NCBI GenBank assembly: GCA_009760855.2
Contig: WPIO01000015.1
Location: 2,384,001-2,444,000 of the forward strand
Reading direction: 5' to 3'
DNA from: Cristatella mucedo
Taxonomy: Eukaryota > Bryozoa > Phylactolaemata > Cristatellidae
Length of the DNA: 60,000 nucleotides
Part shown: positions 1-10,933 of the stretch, piece after piece
Layout: each line of letters begins with the position of its first letter
Position numbering within the stretch: the stretch's first letter is position 1
Position numbers and translations under genes: made by a program
The notes under the pieces: generated by a model
The model's input: only the letters and a program-made list of their open reading frames with translations
The model's database searches: none
What the model was told of the DNA's origin: nothing

Positions 1-130
1 TGCTATCGTCTCTTTCTATTTTTTTTAATAAATTTCGTTAGTGCTGATCTACAGTGTGTGTTTGGTGCTATGAAAATGGTGTTTAGTTCGTCGGGCAAAA
101 TCGTCACACAACATAATAATGCATTTTATA

Positions 131-413
131 TAGCATCTGCAACTCACTGCTTACTGGCCTACCAGCATGTGCGATCAGGCGATTGCAGCTGGTGTAAAAC
201 TCTGCAGCTAGGCTTGTCTGTCGTGAGCGCCGCAGTTGCCAGATTACACCACTTCTCGCCGACCTGCACTGGCTACCAGTCAAGCAACGGATCGACTTCA
301 AGGTTTTGTCGCTCACTTTTAGGTCACTTCATTCTTTGGCTCCAGCCTATCTCTCAGATCTACTCCCCCAGCAGGCTAAGCATCGTAGCACCTGCTTTTC
401 GGAATCACAATTT
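131..413 (+). mobile_element. LINE A fragment, C-terminal region of ORF2
   Basis: This is a 5'- and 3'-truncated piece of the L2/CR1-like LINE that recurs through the window. The hallmark C-terminal block after the reverse transcriptase is legible across shifting frames, for example HFSPTCTGYQSSNGS, the out-of-frame reading of the usual HITPLLADLHWLPVKQR. It matches the copies at 39300-39740 and 55990-56450 closely at the DNA level. Similarity stops near 413, where the CpG-rich island begins. Confidence 0.85.
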
Positions 414-1599
414 AGCGCACATAGCCGCGCAGAAACACCTCGAAGTTTCGCCAAGTCGTCGCCACCTGTGCGAGCCGACGGCGTTCCAAGTCTCCGCCCC
501 ACGACTGGGCGCGGCCATGCCTCAAGGTTGACTGCTTTGTACCTTGGCGCGCCCCCACTCCGTCTGCTAAGCCTGCGCTGTAGGCTCTCGGATCTGCAAT
601 TGCCTCTCCTAACCCAGCACGCGCGCGTGAGCGTCCTCGGTAATGTGATACCACCCAGAATACGCCGACCGGTGCTGAGGGGCGAAGGAAGGTGGGGCGG
701 CGAGGTCGGGGTGCGGCGGCGGGGTCGGGGTGCGGCAGCGCCCTCCGCACCTCAGCAGCCTCTGCCACGGCCAATCCGCCGTCGCGAGCTCCGCGGATCC
801 ACCGGGCGTGCTCGAGCCGCTAGCTCGGACGGTCGCGTCGGAGCCACTCGCGGCGACGACGATGCCCTACGGCCGACTCGCCGAAGCGGGCTTCGAAGGG
901 TAAGTGTCGCAGACGCCGACGCGCCGCCCGCGCCGCGCGTCAGCGTCGCGTAGGCTCGAGCAGCGGGGCGTGTCGCTACCCCGGCGCGCGCTGCGGCGGC
1001 AGCGGCGGCGGCGCGACAGCCGCGACGGCCCGTCGTCGGGCGGCGCCAGTTTTGTCGCTCCCCGGCGCTCCCACGACGAACCGCCGGCGCTCAAGCGCCT
1101 GCTTTGGTGCGCCGCTTGCTTTCGCGGCGCCCGCCCACTCCGGGCTTCTGCTTTGTGACTGACTGCGTTCGCCCCCCACGCCCCCGCTGCTGCTCATGCG
1201 CCGCTCTAGGCGCCTATTTCGTATGCATTTTCGCCTCGGCGCATCCGCCCGAAACCGCTCGCTCCGCCTTCATCCGGACTCGCTCTCCCCGTCTCTCCTA
1301 TCGCCCTGCGCGCGGTTACGGCGCGACTGCCGCCGCGCACCGCCTGTCAGGAAGATCGTAGCCGCCGCCATTGAACAGCGAGATTCTCGTCGCTCGCTTG
1401 GCTCGCGACTGGCCGCTCTTGCGCGGCTCGTCGGCCGCGGAAATTGGCGCGCGCGCGCTGCGGCGCGACGAAGCGCCTTCGTCATCGGCGTCGTCTCTCC
1501 GTCGTCGTCTCCGTCGTCGACTGGCGGCCGAGTTGGTGACGTCGAGGTGTAGCGCCGGCGCAGTGGCTCGGCGGTCGGCAGATTGCGGGGCCGCGGTTC

Positions 1600-2205
1600 T
1601 TGCCGCTGCATTCCCGAGCCTCGCTCGTCCGCTACCGTAGGTGGCCGACGGCGACTGCAGGCGAATGGGTGCGGCAGTGCCCGCCGGCGGTCGCGGACTC
1701 GCAGAGACTGTTCGCCGAGACGTTCGCCGGAGGCGGAGCCAGCGGTTGTCGCGGCCTGCAGCAGCCGCAGCAGTGCGGCGGCGGCGGCGAAAGCGAAGCT
1801 TGGACGCCGCCGCCGCCGGCGCCGCCGTCGAGCTCGGCCTGCTCCCTGCACCGGATGCGAAATCGGCAGCAGGCGAACGCGCGCGAGCGCCACCGAACGC
1901 ACTCGGTCAACAGGGTCTTCGTCGCTCTGCGCTCGCTCATCCCCACCCAGCCCGTCGATCGTCGCCTGTCGAAGGTGGAGACGCTGCGACTCGCCAGCAG
2001 CTACATTCGCCACTTGCACGCGGCGCTGGCCTCCGCCTCCGACGTCGGGCGGAGCGCCGCGGCGGCGGCGGAGGTCGGACGGCCGCGCTCGGAGCTGGAC
2101 GAGCTGCTCGCCCAGCTGGACTCGGGCTCGGGCCCCTTCGTCTGCACCTTCTGCGTCGGTGCTTCCAAAGCGAGCTCCGGCGGCGGCGACGGCGGCTCGT
2201 CGTAA
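1600..2205 (+). CDS. bHLH transcription factor, Scleraxis/paraxis (TCF15) group
   Basis: The encoded protein carries a complete basic helix-loop-helix domain at about 1861-2030. The basic region reads [12 protein letters not shown] with the E-box-contacting ERxR core, and helix 2 follows as [18 protein letters not shown] separate C-terminal CTFC motif (2143-2154, within [12 protein letters not shown]) matches the conserved tail of Scleraxis and TCF15. In vertebrates such factors dimerise with E-proteins and drive mesoderm, somite or tendon programmes; the role here is inferred. The frame is open from 1540 to the TAA at 2203, but the only in-frame ATG is at 1855, just before the domain, in a weak Kozak context. 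The start may instead lie in an upstream exon; a CTGCAG acceptor-like site ends at 1660. The given start is therefore nominal. The flanks are Gly/Ser/Ala/Pro-rich. No intron is needed through the bHLH. Family assignment is firm; Scleraxis versus TCF15 is not resolved. Confidence 0.85.
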   Translation: MPLHSRASLVRYRRWPTATAGEWVRQCPPAVADSQRLFAETFAGGGASGCRGLQQPQQCGGGGESEAWTPPPPAPPSSSACSLHRMRNRQQANARERHRTHSVNRVFVALRSLIPTQPVDRRLSKVETLRLASSYIRHLHAALASASDVGRSAAAAAEVGRPRSELDELLAQLDSGSGPFVCTFCVGASKASSGGGDGGSS

Positions 2206-2209
2206 CAGG

Positions 2210-2238
2210 CAGCCGCCGCCGCCGCCGCCGCCGCCAGC
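2210..2238. repeat. (CCG)n trinucleotide run
   Basis: An uninterrupted run of about eight GCC/CCG units lies directly after the bHLH stop codon. In the bHLH frame it is untranslated. Confidence 0.8.
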
Positions 2239-3374
2239 GACATACGGGCGCTCCTAGCTACCGAAAAGGATCCTCCGGCGGTGCGTCGCGAGGCTCGGCT
2301 GCCGGCGACGAGCCGGCAGCGAAGAGCTCGGACAGCCGCAGTCTTCTCCGGCGCCGGCTGCCCAGGACTAACCGCGTCTGACTAAACTTGCCCAGGACTT
2401 GCCTCTCGGCGCGCCGCCCGCCCGCCCGGCAAGCTCTAAGCGCTCCGCCTGCCGCCTCCGCCGCTGCTGCTGCCGCCGTTGCTACTGTCACCGCACGTGC
2501 TGTCGCTGCAGTCGGCCTACGTGGGCGAATCACATTTTCTTTCTATCACTGCAACGACTACCGTGGCTAGCGATCGATCGAGCTTCGCGGCGAACAAGGT
2601 CGGATTCCTCATCCGGACCTGAGGACAGGCACTAGAAAGGTGAAGCGAATCGGCCCGGTCGGAGCTGCGGCGGCTTTGGGTGCTTTGGGCGTTGGGCTGT
2701 CAGGGCGAGCGCTGGCCATTCGTCGCTGGCACGACAGCGGCTCCGAGCCCGACTTGCAGCGACACGCTCGGCGCACGGCGGCATTTCTCCGCTCCCCCCC
2801 CCCCGCGGACCTAGCGCATTGAAAGTCTGCTCTCAAAGAGCAGCTTCCGTCATGCACGCGACCGAAGCGCATTCGCGAGACTTCGCCGGCGACTTGCGCG
2901 CTCGACGAGCTGGGTGCACGAACCGTGCCTGTACTCGTAGAAATGCGGGTAACGACACAATTCTGGAAGCGTTGTCTCTAGAGCGCCTTCTGAGAGGCAA
3001 ATCTCTGTGCTCAGGCTCTTTACAGCTTTCTACAAGAGGAGAGTAACAATCAGAAGCTAACGAAAAGCGCGGCAGCCTGTTTAGTTAGACAAGTACTCTA
3101 AAGCACGCCACAAAGCACCGAGGGCCGCTGGCTAGCAGAACCCCGATTAGTGTCGTGCACCGAATGCGTGCACAGGGGCGGCGCGCGTAAACCACGAAGG
3201 CAAAAATACAAGTTCTCTGCGGCGCAGGGAAAGCTGGCGGAACGGATGCGTATTTATGTGTGGCTATAAGTGTTGCGAAGTCAAAGCAGTTGGGGGCGGA
3301 CTGGAAGGTTTCCTGACTTTCGGAACATACGAGCTGAAACCCAGTCACCAAAAGAATTCCGTTCGATGCGAAGA
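2239..3374. other. Downstream of the bHLH gene; no gene seen
   Basis: GC-rich to about 2.9 kb, then of ordinary composition. The open frames are arginine/alanine-rich by-products of composition. No second bHLH exon, polyadenylation signal or repeat could be recognised with confidence. The 3' untranslated region or another exon of the gene could lie here. Confidence 0.4.
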
Positions 3375-3945
3375 ATGGCGAGACGTTGACGGAAGCCGAC
3401 GAGCGAGCAATGCGAGAGCACGTGACTGGAGGAGCAATGAGGTCGGATAGGTAGGCTGGCGCGAGCGAGTGAAGCAGCCCGTAATTTATGATAGGATCTT
3501 GTAGCCACTTCGATTCTCGATTGGCAGCCAGTAAAGTTCAGGCAGAAGTGGTGTGCTGTGCCAGCTACGCAGTTGACAGAGCAAACAAGCTGCTCTGTTG
3601 TGCACCGGTTGTAAATGATTAAAGGCAAAGTACGTGTTACTGTCTTATAAGGAATCGCTACAGTCTGAAGTCCTGAATAAAGGGAATTGCAGTAAACTAG
3701 ACGCAATGTCCCAGATGCGTTTAGCATATTTCTTACTTGTTCAGCACAGTGTACCGTGCACACGTAAACGATATTTGAGTCGTGATAGCAACCGGAATGA
3801 GTCGTTGAACTGTTAATTGTCGCTAGACGAGCGGTCAAATGTCGGGATACTAGTTCGGGCCAAGACATAAACCAGCAAGCTTTAAAATTCTCGATTTTCC
3901 AACTACGGATATTGGGGTCGTACAGTAGTTTCAATATTTCCACCT
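3375..3945 (-). mobile_element. LINE family C remnant (diverged C-terminal ORF2)
   Basis: The minus strand is open for about 220 codons. It carries the spacing of a LINE post-RT domain: YCNSLYSGL, then a VNCVAGTAHHFCLNFTGCQ segment in place of the usual HITPLLxxLHWLP. About 60 bases near 3406-3475 match 7275-7340 closely (shared GCGAGAGCACGT and GATAGG-AGGCTGG blocks), so both are copies of one family distinct from LINE A. Function is lost or partial. Confidence 0.6.
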
Positions 3946-4380
3946 ACCTCTGTAGTCAGATGCCACAAAATGCAGGCGGCCATATTTTTTGGCATTATAG
4001 TGAATGCTAAATTAGACTGAAGTTCGATTGATAGTCCATACCGTTGTTAAAACTATTAAGATAATAACAATAAAAATACATTTGCATAGCGCTGTCAGAA
4101 ATGAATCTCTTTCTAGTCAGTTTACAGATAATGTGAAGAAAGCATGACGAACTGATTCGTGGTAACATTTGTAAAGTCATCAACTAGCATTGTTAGATGT
4201 GACATGCATAGCGTCAACGTGTAGATACGGAGCAGGCAGAGTGTCAGCAAGCATTAACACACAAAGAACGCATCACGAGGACCTACCAAATGGTGTAATA
4301 AACAGGCATATTTTAAGCTTCTTTTCAAATGCATGTCATGTAAAGTGCATGTCATGTTAAGGGATGTTGTGACATCATTC
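3946..4380. other. AT-rich intergenic stretch
   Basis: Nothing recognisable was found. It ends in the (AAT)n tail of the next LINE. Confidence 0.5.
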
Positions 4381-5266
4381 ATAATAATAATAATAATGCA
4401 CTTGATAAAGTACCCTCAGAGAACTCAATCTCTTCCTAGGCGCTTTACATTTGCTGCAAAGAGAAACGGGATTGAATCGTTAGTAATATCATGCTTAATA
4501 TGCAACATGAACAACGTGGTTAGGGCTGACATGCACAGAGTCAGCATGCAAATGTGGTTAGTGGCAGCATGCACAGTGTCAGCACGCATAAGCACATCAA
4601 GGACGAATCACAGGGACCCACTAACTGCGGTCCTAAATAGGTGTGCTTTTAAGTTCTTTTTAAATGCGGTCAAGTCAGGGGATGTTCTGGCGCAAGTCGG
4701 GAGTGAGTTCCAGGCTTTGGGAGCATACGAACTAAATGCACGGTCTCCGAAGGTTTTGAGGTTTGTACGAGGTATTGGTAGACTGTTGGATTCCGAAAAG
4801 CGGGTGGTACGATGCTTGGCCTTGTGGGGGAGTAGATTTGAGAGATAGGCTGGAGCCAAAGAATGAAGTGACTTAAAAGTGAGCGACCAAACCTTGAAGT
4901 CGATCCGTTGCTTGACTGGTAGCCAGTGCAGGTCGGCGAGAAGTGGTGTGATGTGGCAACTGCGACGCTCACGACAGACAAGCCTAGCTGCAGAGTTTTG
5001 CACAAGCTGTAATCCCCTGATTGCACATGCCGGTAGGCCAGCAAGTGTCAGAAGTCAAGACGGGGTGTCACAAATGCATGGACCAACTTAGACGTGGTAT
5101 GTCTATCTAAACAAGCCCGAATTTTAGCAATGCTATGTAGCTGAAAGTAGGCAGATTTGACTGTGGAGCTGATTTGGTCGTCTAACGAGAGGTGCCTTTG
5201 GAACATGACACCCAGATTTCGAGCTTATTCAACAGGAGACATGCTGGCAGAGCCAATTTTGAGCGT
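4381..5266 (-). mobile_element. LINE A copy with intact 3' end
   Basis: Read on the minus strand, this copy runs from just after the RT domain through the C-terminal block (QNSAARLVCRERRSCHITPL is in frame). It continues into the 3' untranslated region and the terminal AAAGCGCC-type hairpin, ending in (ATT)n at 4381. It is 5' truncated. A second copy in the same orientation abuts it at 5267. Confidence 0.9.
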
Positions 5267-6012
5267 ACGGGAGTGAGGTCCGCGCTTTGAGAGCATATGA
5301 ACTAAAGGCATGGTCTCCAATGGATTTGAGGTTAGTGTGAGGTATAGCTAAACGATTTAAGTTAGAACGGTGGGTGATAAGGTGCTTGGCCTGGTAGGGG
5401 AGTAGATCTGATAGGTAGGCTAGAGCTAGAAAATGAAGCGACCTAAAAGTGAGCCACAGTACCTTGAAGTCGATAATTTACTTGATTGGGAGCCAGTGCA
5501 GGTTGGCGAGAAGTGGTGTGATGTGGCAATTGTGGCGCTCACGACAGACAAGCCTAGCTGCAGAGTTTTGCACCAACTGTAAGCGTCTGATTGCACTTGC
5601 CGGTAGACCAGCAAGCAGTGAGTTACAGAAGTCAAGACGGGATGTCACAAATGCATGGGCCAATTTGGTTGTAGTACCCCTGTCTAAGCAAGCCCGAATT
5701 TGAGCAATGTTAAGTACCTGAAAGAAGGCAGACTTGACTGTGGAGCTGGACTGGTCATGTAGAGCATTTAATTTGAGACAGTTTGCTGCCACCCAAGTAC
5801 AGATATCAGCGATACATGCAGCAATGATGTGTAGAGAATTCTACGGTGTTCGAGGGCTGATAGATATCAAAGAGCAAAGGTACAACTGAGTATCATCTGC
5901 ATAGAAGTGAAAGCCTAGAATGTGCTTGGCGATCACATCGACAAGAGAGAGAGTATAAAATGTGAAAAGACGCGGACCGAGCACAGAACCCTGAGGTATC
6001 CCGTCTCCCGAA
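5267..6012 (-). mobile_element. LINE A copy, RT motif C through C-terminal block
   Basis: On the minus strand this copy starts within the RT domain ([10 protein letters not shown], then the catalytic [10 protein letters not shown] box) and runs to the middle of the C-terminal domain, where it is cut off by the neighbouring copy. Several frameshifts are present. It lies head-to-tail with the copy at 4381-5266, which suggests insertion of one copy beside or into the other. Confidence 0.85.
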
Positions 6013-6825
6013 ATCAGAAATAAACTACAGCAATGATGGAAAAGCAGAGCTGAATACACGTCCGAAGTTTCACACTGAATCGCCAAGTATTGGCTGAGTT
6101 ATGGAATGTATATGGCACAGAGGCAGACTGTAAATAAAGTAGTTCAAAAGTCACTAGTGCGTACATAAACAAGACTCAAACATGCACCTCGATGTATCAA
6201 GGTTCAAAAAGTTGGTACACAAGTCGCAAACAATTCTGAGATATGTATATCTTTTAGTTTTAGATACGTTGCTTACAATTTACTTCTGGGTTAGACACGG
6301 CTTTGTTAATTATTCCCTGATGCTCTCCTTAGATGTGGAAATCATGAACACCCCAAAATCCACTTCTAACATTTCTGTCTCCCCAAGGTACCATATGCTA
6401 ACACTCGATCGTCGGACCAGTCTTCTCAATATTTTCTAAATATTCGCCCTTTAAAGAGCTTTCTGCATGCCTTGTAAGTGACCCTTGCCGTGAGATCTTT
6501 AAAAGGAGAAACGGCCGCGATCGGAAGAAATAGGTGAGTGGTAATCATAAAATAATAACAACCCTACAACGTATTTTTAGAGTACCACAAAGCAACCTAG
6601 TATCTATCCAGACGTCTTATAACTTGCTGCAAGAGAAAAATTCACCAAGATTTGCTGACAAGCAAAAGATTCACGCTTAGACAAGCAAGCAGAGGCACAC
6701 AAGTATGGCGCACAGACCAGCATGCAAGGCAAACCACCGCTTAGTAAAATGCACCAAATCATGCACACGCGAGCACACAGAGCACACAGTATAAAATACA
6801 AGCTCGCTTCCGGTAGAGCTGAAAA
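6013..6825. other. Unassigned spacer
   Basis: Short open frames only. No repeat or gene family was recognised. Confidence 0.5.
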
Positions 6826-6970
6826 AATATATGATTAATTTGTATAGCGCCCCAAGAGAACTCAATCTCTATTCAGGCGCTTCACTTATGCCTCGGCGCT
6901 CGAGCCCACGACCTCGGTCAGACCTTGGTCGGGGCGAGCACCTTAACCGTTGGACCAAACCAGCTCGGCC
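6826..6970 (-). mobile_element. SINE C (tRNA-derived, LINE A-like tail)
   Basis: Read on the minus strand, the copy begins GCCGAGCTGGTTTGGTCC (A-box region) and carries a B-box-like GGGCTCGAGC. It ends in the GCGCCTGAATAGAGATTGAG tail and GGGGCGCTATAC, which parallels the LINE A 3' end. The full family length of about 145 bp is kept. Confidence 0.85.
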
Positions 6971-6971
6971 G

Positions 6972-7095
6972 TCTCAAATTAAATGCACTATGTGACCACT
7001 TCAGCTCCACAGTCAAGTCTGCCTACAGTCAGCTGCTCAACATTGCTCAAATTCGGGCTAGCCTAGACAGGGATACCACACCCAAACCTGAACGG
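6972..7095 (+). mobile_element. LINE A fragment
   Basis: The segment encodes the stretch that normally lies between RT and the C-terminal block (SSTVKSAYSQLLNIAQIRAS is in frame). It starts immediately after the SINE C copy, so the SINE probably inserted in or next to it. Confidence 0.75.
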
Positions 7096-7247
7096 TGCAG
7101 ATGCTTTGTCTTTAGTCGAGACTCGACGCAAGCCAGTACGCGCGGTAACAAAAGTCAACGCAAATCTCATAGTCACCGCACACGAACTGAAGGCCCGACC
7201 ATCGAAAATAGTTCAATATATTGCATCGGGGGGGGGGCGGTGAGATG

Positions 7248-7757
7248 ACTGGAAGCCGGGGACTGGAAGCCGGTGGTGCGAGAGCACGTCACTGGAGGAG
7301 CAAGGAGGCCAGATAGGCAGGCTGGTGAACGGGAGTGATGCACCCTGAAGAGCAGGAAGAGAATCTTAAAGTCAGTGTGGTGCTCGATAGGGAGCCAGTG
7401 AACGTCATAAATTGAGCGATGTGGCAGCTAACGCTGTTAAGACAGAGGAGACGAGCACCTGTGCACTGTTCACCTGTGCTGTGCACCAGCTGCAGACGCT
7501 TAAGGGCACAGACGCTGGGGGGGGGGGGCATGTACACAGAGAATTGCAGTGACTTAGATGCAGGGTCACAAGCGCGTGCACTTAGCTTGGTTGTAGTACT
7601 CTTTCATACAACGGCGCTGATTTTGGCAATGCTACTCAGTTCAAAGTAAGTCAGCTTGCCAGTGACGAAAATGTGCTCGTCCAAAGACAAGTCGTTTTGG
7701 AACAGCATTTACATGTGCAGACTTCACGGGAGTGATGCTAGATGAGCCAACCTTGAG
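7248..7757 (-). mobile_element. LINE family C copy
   Basis: This is the second copy of the diverged LINE also seen at 3375-3945. On the minus strand it has the same GATAGGCAGGCTGG block and a LINE post-RT layout. It is riddled with stops, and a 12-13 G run sits at 7518-7530. A 14-base unit GACTGGAAGCCGGG is duplicated in tandem at about 7248-7275. Confidence 0.6.
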
Positions 7758-7763
7758 GGCAGG

Positions 7764-7915
7764 GTCTTAGCCCTGGGTTAAAGGGCTCGCTCTTCACGAC
7801 CCAGGTCGTTGGTTCGAGTCCTGCAGCAGAAAATTCTTTGTTATCGTCTGCACGCGGTAGCAGTGACCGTGTTCTTCTGCCGCCATACAAACGAGGCTGT
7901 TAAATCAGCTGAGGC
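7764..7915 (+). mobile_element. SINE D (tRNA-derived)
   Basis: A good B box (GGTTCGAGTCC) lies at about 7810. It is followed by the family's body and the characteristic end TCTGCCGCCATACAAACGAG and GCTGTTAAATCAGCTGA. The A-box region is decayed. Other copies are at 23766, 31571, 58686 and 58870. Confidence 0.75.
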
Positions 7916-8829
7916 CCTCACTCTACTTTCCTTCACCTTCAAGTGCAACTGCCTTTCATGCAGGCTGCAAGTAAAGCGAGTGCGTCGGATGAATTAAGAC
8001 GTTAGCGGCCGATGAGTCTGGCTGCCAAGTTTTGGGCAAACTTTTAGATTAGTGTAAGAGCACGGATGGTCACCAGTTAGTCTTGCACATTCTTTTAATT
8101 AAGACAGCCGTTATAAACTTACTTCGCTCGCTTGACCAATTCAACACAATTTGGCTTTCTCGGACTAGTTGCGAATGAGAAAAACTAGTAATGCGTGGTT
8201 CTCGTCATTCGAAAATGGGATTCAGAATTTGACACAACAGTAGAGTACCCGCTTCAAGTTAAGTGTAGTATTTAGTAAATAAGGCTCAGCCAACAGCCGA
8301 GCTCTTGCAAAGTGTGAGCGGATCCCTAAAGGCCGTTCACTACGCTTTCTTTCGCGCGCGCATAGCAGGCATCACCTCATTCGTCTCGCAAGTTGAATAT
8401 GAACCTCACGAACGGCTGGAGACGAGCATCTTAACAACTGCCCTAAATGACTTACCTCAATAAAAATTGCCCAAGCCTGAGTATTGCGTTGTTTCACCAT
8501 GGGTAGGACATGATCGAATGCCGGCCAATGGTGGCTTGCTATCTATACACAAGCTTCCCAGTAATGCTCAGGCTCATACGCTGCACAGTACTCGTGTACT
8601 GACAAATTTATCAACGTAAAGTGTGACTTGGGATTGTAGGCTAAGTGCTGGTGATGAGTTTGGCAATAAATCCAAGAAATTCTGTCGCAAGTCTCTCTCG
8701 CTATAGGAGCTTCAATGGCTTCAGTTGATAAACAGATACGGAGTAAAATAGTGTGAGGCTGCACCAGTTCAAGCCCCCACGTGCTCTCAGCTCCTCCGAG
8801 GACCATTGATTTGCTGTTCCGGACTTTTA
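7916..8829. other. Unassigned spacer
   Basis: No gene, RNA or repeat family was recognised. Open frames are short and have no family features. Confidence 0.5.
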
Positions 8830-9110
8830 CTTAATGACCGCTGGCGACGGAAGCTTTTGCTCTACTTTTCCTAGACGGCGGAACTCACTTCCACGAATCT
8901 TCCTGACGAAACGAAATCTCCCCTTTCCCACAGCCGGTTCCGGTCTTGTTCTTGCCAGCCGTCAAGCACTACTACTTCCATGCTGCACACTTCCTCGACT
9001 GCCTTCCTAAGCTATGCTTCTCACTTTCAGTTGATTGTGGAGTGAGATGAAGACGCTTTTTATGCCCGTATGCCCGCAGCAAGCCGCTATGGCATTACGG
9101 GCTCTGTAGA
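8830..9110 (+). mobile_element. LINE B fragment, diverged 3' region
   Basis: It aligns in order with 59215-59480: a GACGGAAGCTTTTGCTCT segment, CTTCCACGAATCTT, then CTAAGCTATGCTTCTCACTT and a GAGTGAGATGAAG block. The pentamer tail is missing. Confidence 0.6.
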
Positions 9111-9405
9111 AATGTCAGCAGTGTAACACGCGCTCGATCTTGGCAACTGCATCGCGATGACGGGTTTTTTAATTGCTACACGCAGATCTTCTGAGAGCAG
9201 TGCCGGTGATCCCTCGTAATTGCGAAGGTCGGTAAGTAGTCAATGCAGTCAGCAGGCAATTGTCACTTTACAGATCTGATTATCGTGGCTTGAGCTTGAG
9301 TTAGATTTCTTCTTCAGACGAAACCTTAACTAAAGAAGAGAGACACTGATAAGATCTGTCAAGACATTCGGTCTGCTCTATTGTGGCTTCGTTTGACGCA
9401 CGGGT
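9111..9405. other. Short unassigned spacer
   Basis: Nothing was recognised. Confidence 0.5.
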
Positions 9406-9650
9406 ATGCATAATAATACATTTATTATAGAAGCCCCAGATAACTCAATCTATTTCTAGGCACCTTATATTTGCTGCAAAGGAAGCACGATCGAATGGTT
9501 ACTGGTAGCATGCTCAATGGCAACAAGCATAACATAGTTAGAGGTGACGTGCACAGGGTCAGAAATTTAAGAAATGTTGCTGCCATCCATGCGCGGATGT
9601 CATCAATAGATGCAGCAAGAAAATTTAGAGAATCTCACTGAATTTAGAGA
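9406..9650 (-). mobile_element. LINE A copy with internal deletion
   Basis: The 3' untranslated region with its (ATT)n end occupies 9406-9562 on the minus strand. From 9563 the sequence jumps to the RT-downstream segment (region of IDDIRTWMAA), so the C-terminal block has been deleted. Confidence 0.75.
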
Positions 9651-9737
9651 CTTGTGATCTCTGCAGCAACTGACAAGTCACGCCGGACTTTGGCTATCAA
9701 AATGCAGTACCAACTGCATAACTACGTTTCGAAGACA

Positions 9738-9738
9738 C

Positions 9739-9803
<65 letters not shown>

Positions 9804-9944
9804 GCGCGCGCGCACGCACGCACGCACACACACACACACACACACACGCACACACACGCACACACACACAAGCACCCACACAAACACCCACACAAGCACC
9901 CACACAAACACCCACACACACACACGAACGCACGCACGCGCGCG

Positions 9945-9975
<31 letters not shown>

Positions 9976-9998
9976 GCGCGCACACATACATACATAAG
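9738..9998. repeat. Compound (AC)n/(ACGC)n/(CACACAAG)n microsatellite
   Basis: About 260 bases of alternating purine-pyrimidine simple repeat. It runs through (CA)n, (CGCA)n, a pure (CG)n core near 9802-9812, (CA)n again, and imperfect 10-12 base units of the CACCCACACAAG type. Long His/Thr/Arg or Cys/Val open frames across it are artefacts. Confidence 0.95.
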
Positions 9999-10933
9999 TC
10001 GGCCTCTGCAGGAGTAAGCACATAAGCCTACTGAGTTCACCTAACGACGCATTGCGGGGGCCGAAGATCTTGAACATGGAAATGGTAATCTTAAATGTCT
10101 AACAAGGCTGCAAGAGCATGCCTGATTGACACATCCGGGTTCCTGTTTATGAACCTACTTCTGGCAGTTAAGGACGTAGTCCAGGGACTAAATTCCTACT
10201 TAAAACTCGGTTGCTGTTTAATAGGCATCAGACGCCATTTTGCTCTTGAAACGTTTAACGGGTCTTAGCCAGCCTCCCAAAATACCCTTCCCACAGCTCT
10301 TCATTTATATGCCGGTCCTGGATCTTTCCAGGCCCACGCCGGCAGAGCTCTCATAAGCTGACCTTTCTCTTTCTAGCTGACCCCAGAGCGAAGGAAGCGA
10401 ATCGTAGGGTCCTGGTCAAAATCAGTTCTGCCTGCTGAAAGTTATACTAGCTCAAGCTATTGCAGGGCTACAAAGAAGGAAAAAATGGCCGCCCAGAGGA
10501 TCGATCGCAGTGGCTTTAGCACTTTAGATAGTCTAGCTTTTCGAATCATCTGATTTGCGGAATGACTTTTGTGAACACGCGTCGATTGCTTTCGTTTAAC
10601 GCACTGCAGCGCTTGAAAATTGTCGAAATAGCTGCAACAATCTCTACAACGGAAGTAAGCGAATGCTGTGTCAGCTACACCTACTGGAGTCGAGTGCAGC
10701 CACAGGGTAGCGATAAAGCTGAAGATAAGGCTGCTATGGGCTTCAAAATAGGCGACGGCCTTCGAAATAGTTGCATGCGTCTGTGGGTACCAATTGGCAA
10801 TGTTTGCGCAATGGCGGCGGCGCATCGTGCGATAGAGATCAGACTGGCGAATCGCGGGGTTCTGCTTCTCACAGCAGCGATCGGCCGTAGTTTCCTTCTG
10901 GTCGGTTCATTTTTTAACGAATAATAGTGTACT
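9999..10933. other. Unassigned spacer with overlapping open frames
   Basis: Two roughly 120-codon frames overlap on opposite strands at 10457-10924. Neither shows a recognisable domain or composition typical of a gene. I see nothing else. Confidence 0.4.

Larger units (their letters stand above)
470..2600. promoter_or_regulatory. CpG-rich island around the bHLH gene
   Basis: Base composition changes abruptly here. The stretch is extremely rich in G, C and the dinucleotide CpG, unlike the rest of the window, and long open frames appear in several phases simply because stop codons are rare. It surrounds the bHLH exon and plausibly includes promoter and 5' untranslated sequence. I see no convincing TATA box or start-site motif. 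Island status in this genome is inference. Confidence 0.6.

Noticed and set aside
904-2381. Long arginine/alanine-rich frames on both strands in the CpG island
   Set aside because: They arise because stop codons are rare in GC-rich DNA. Only the 1540-2205 frame carries a recognisable domain.
8898-8918. Hammerhead-like core CTGACGAAACGAAATC
   Set aside because: There is no room for stem II between the two conserved boxes, and stems I and III do not pair. It lies in diverged LINE B sequence and is probably coincidence.
9654-10077. His/Thr-rich and Cys/Val-rich frames
   Set aside because: They are translations of the CA/CGCA microsatellite.
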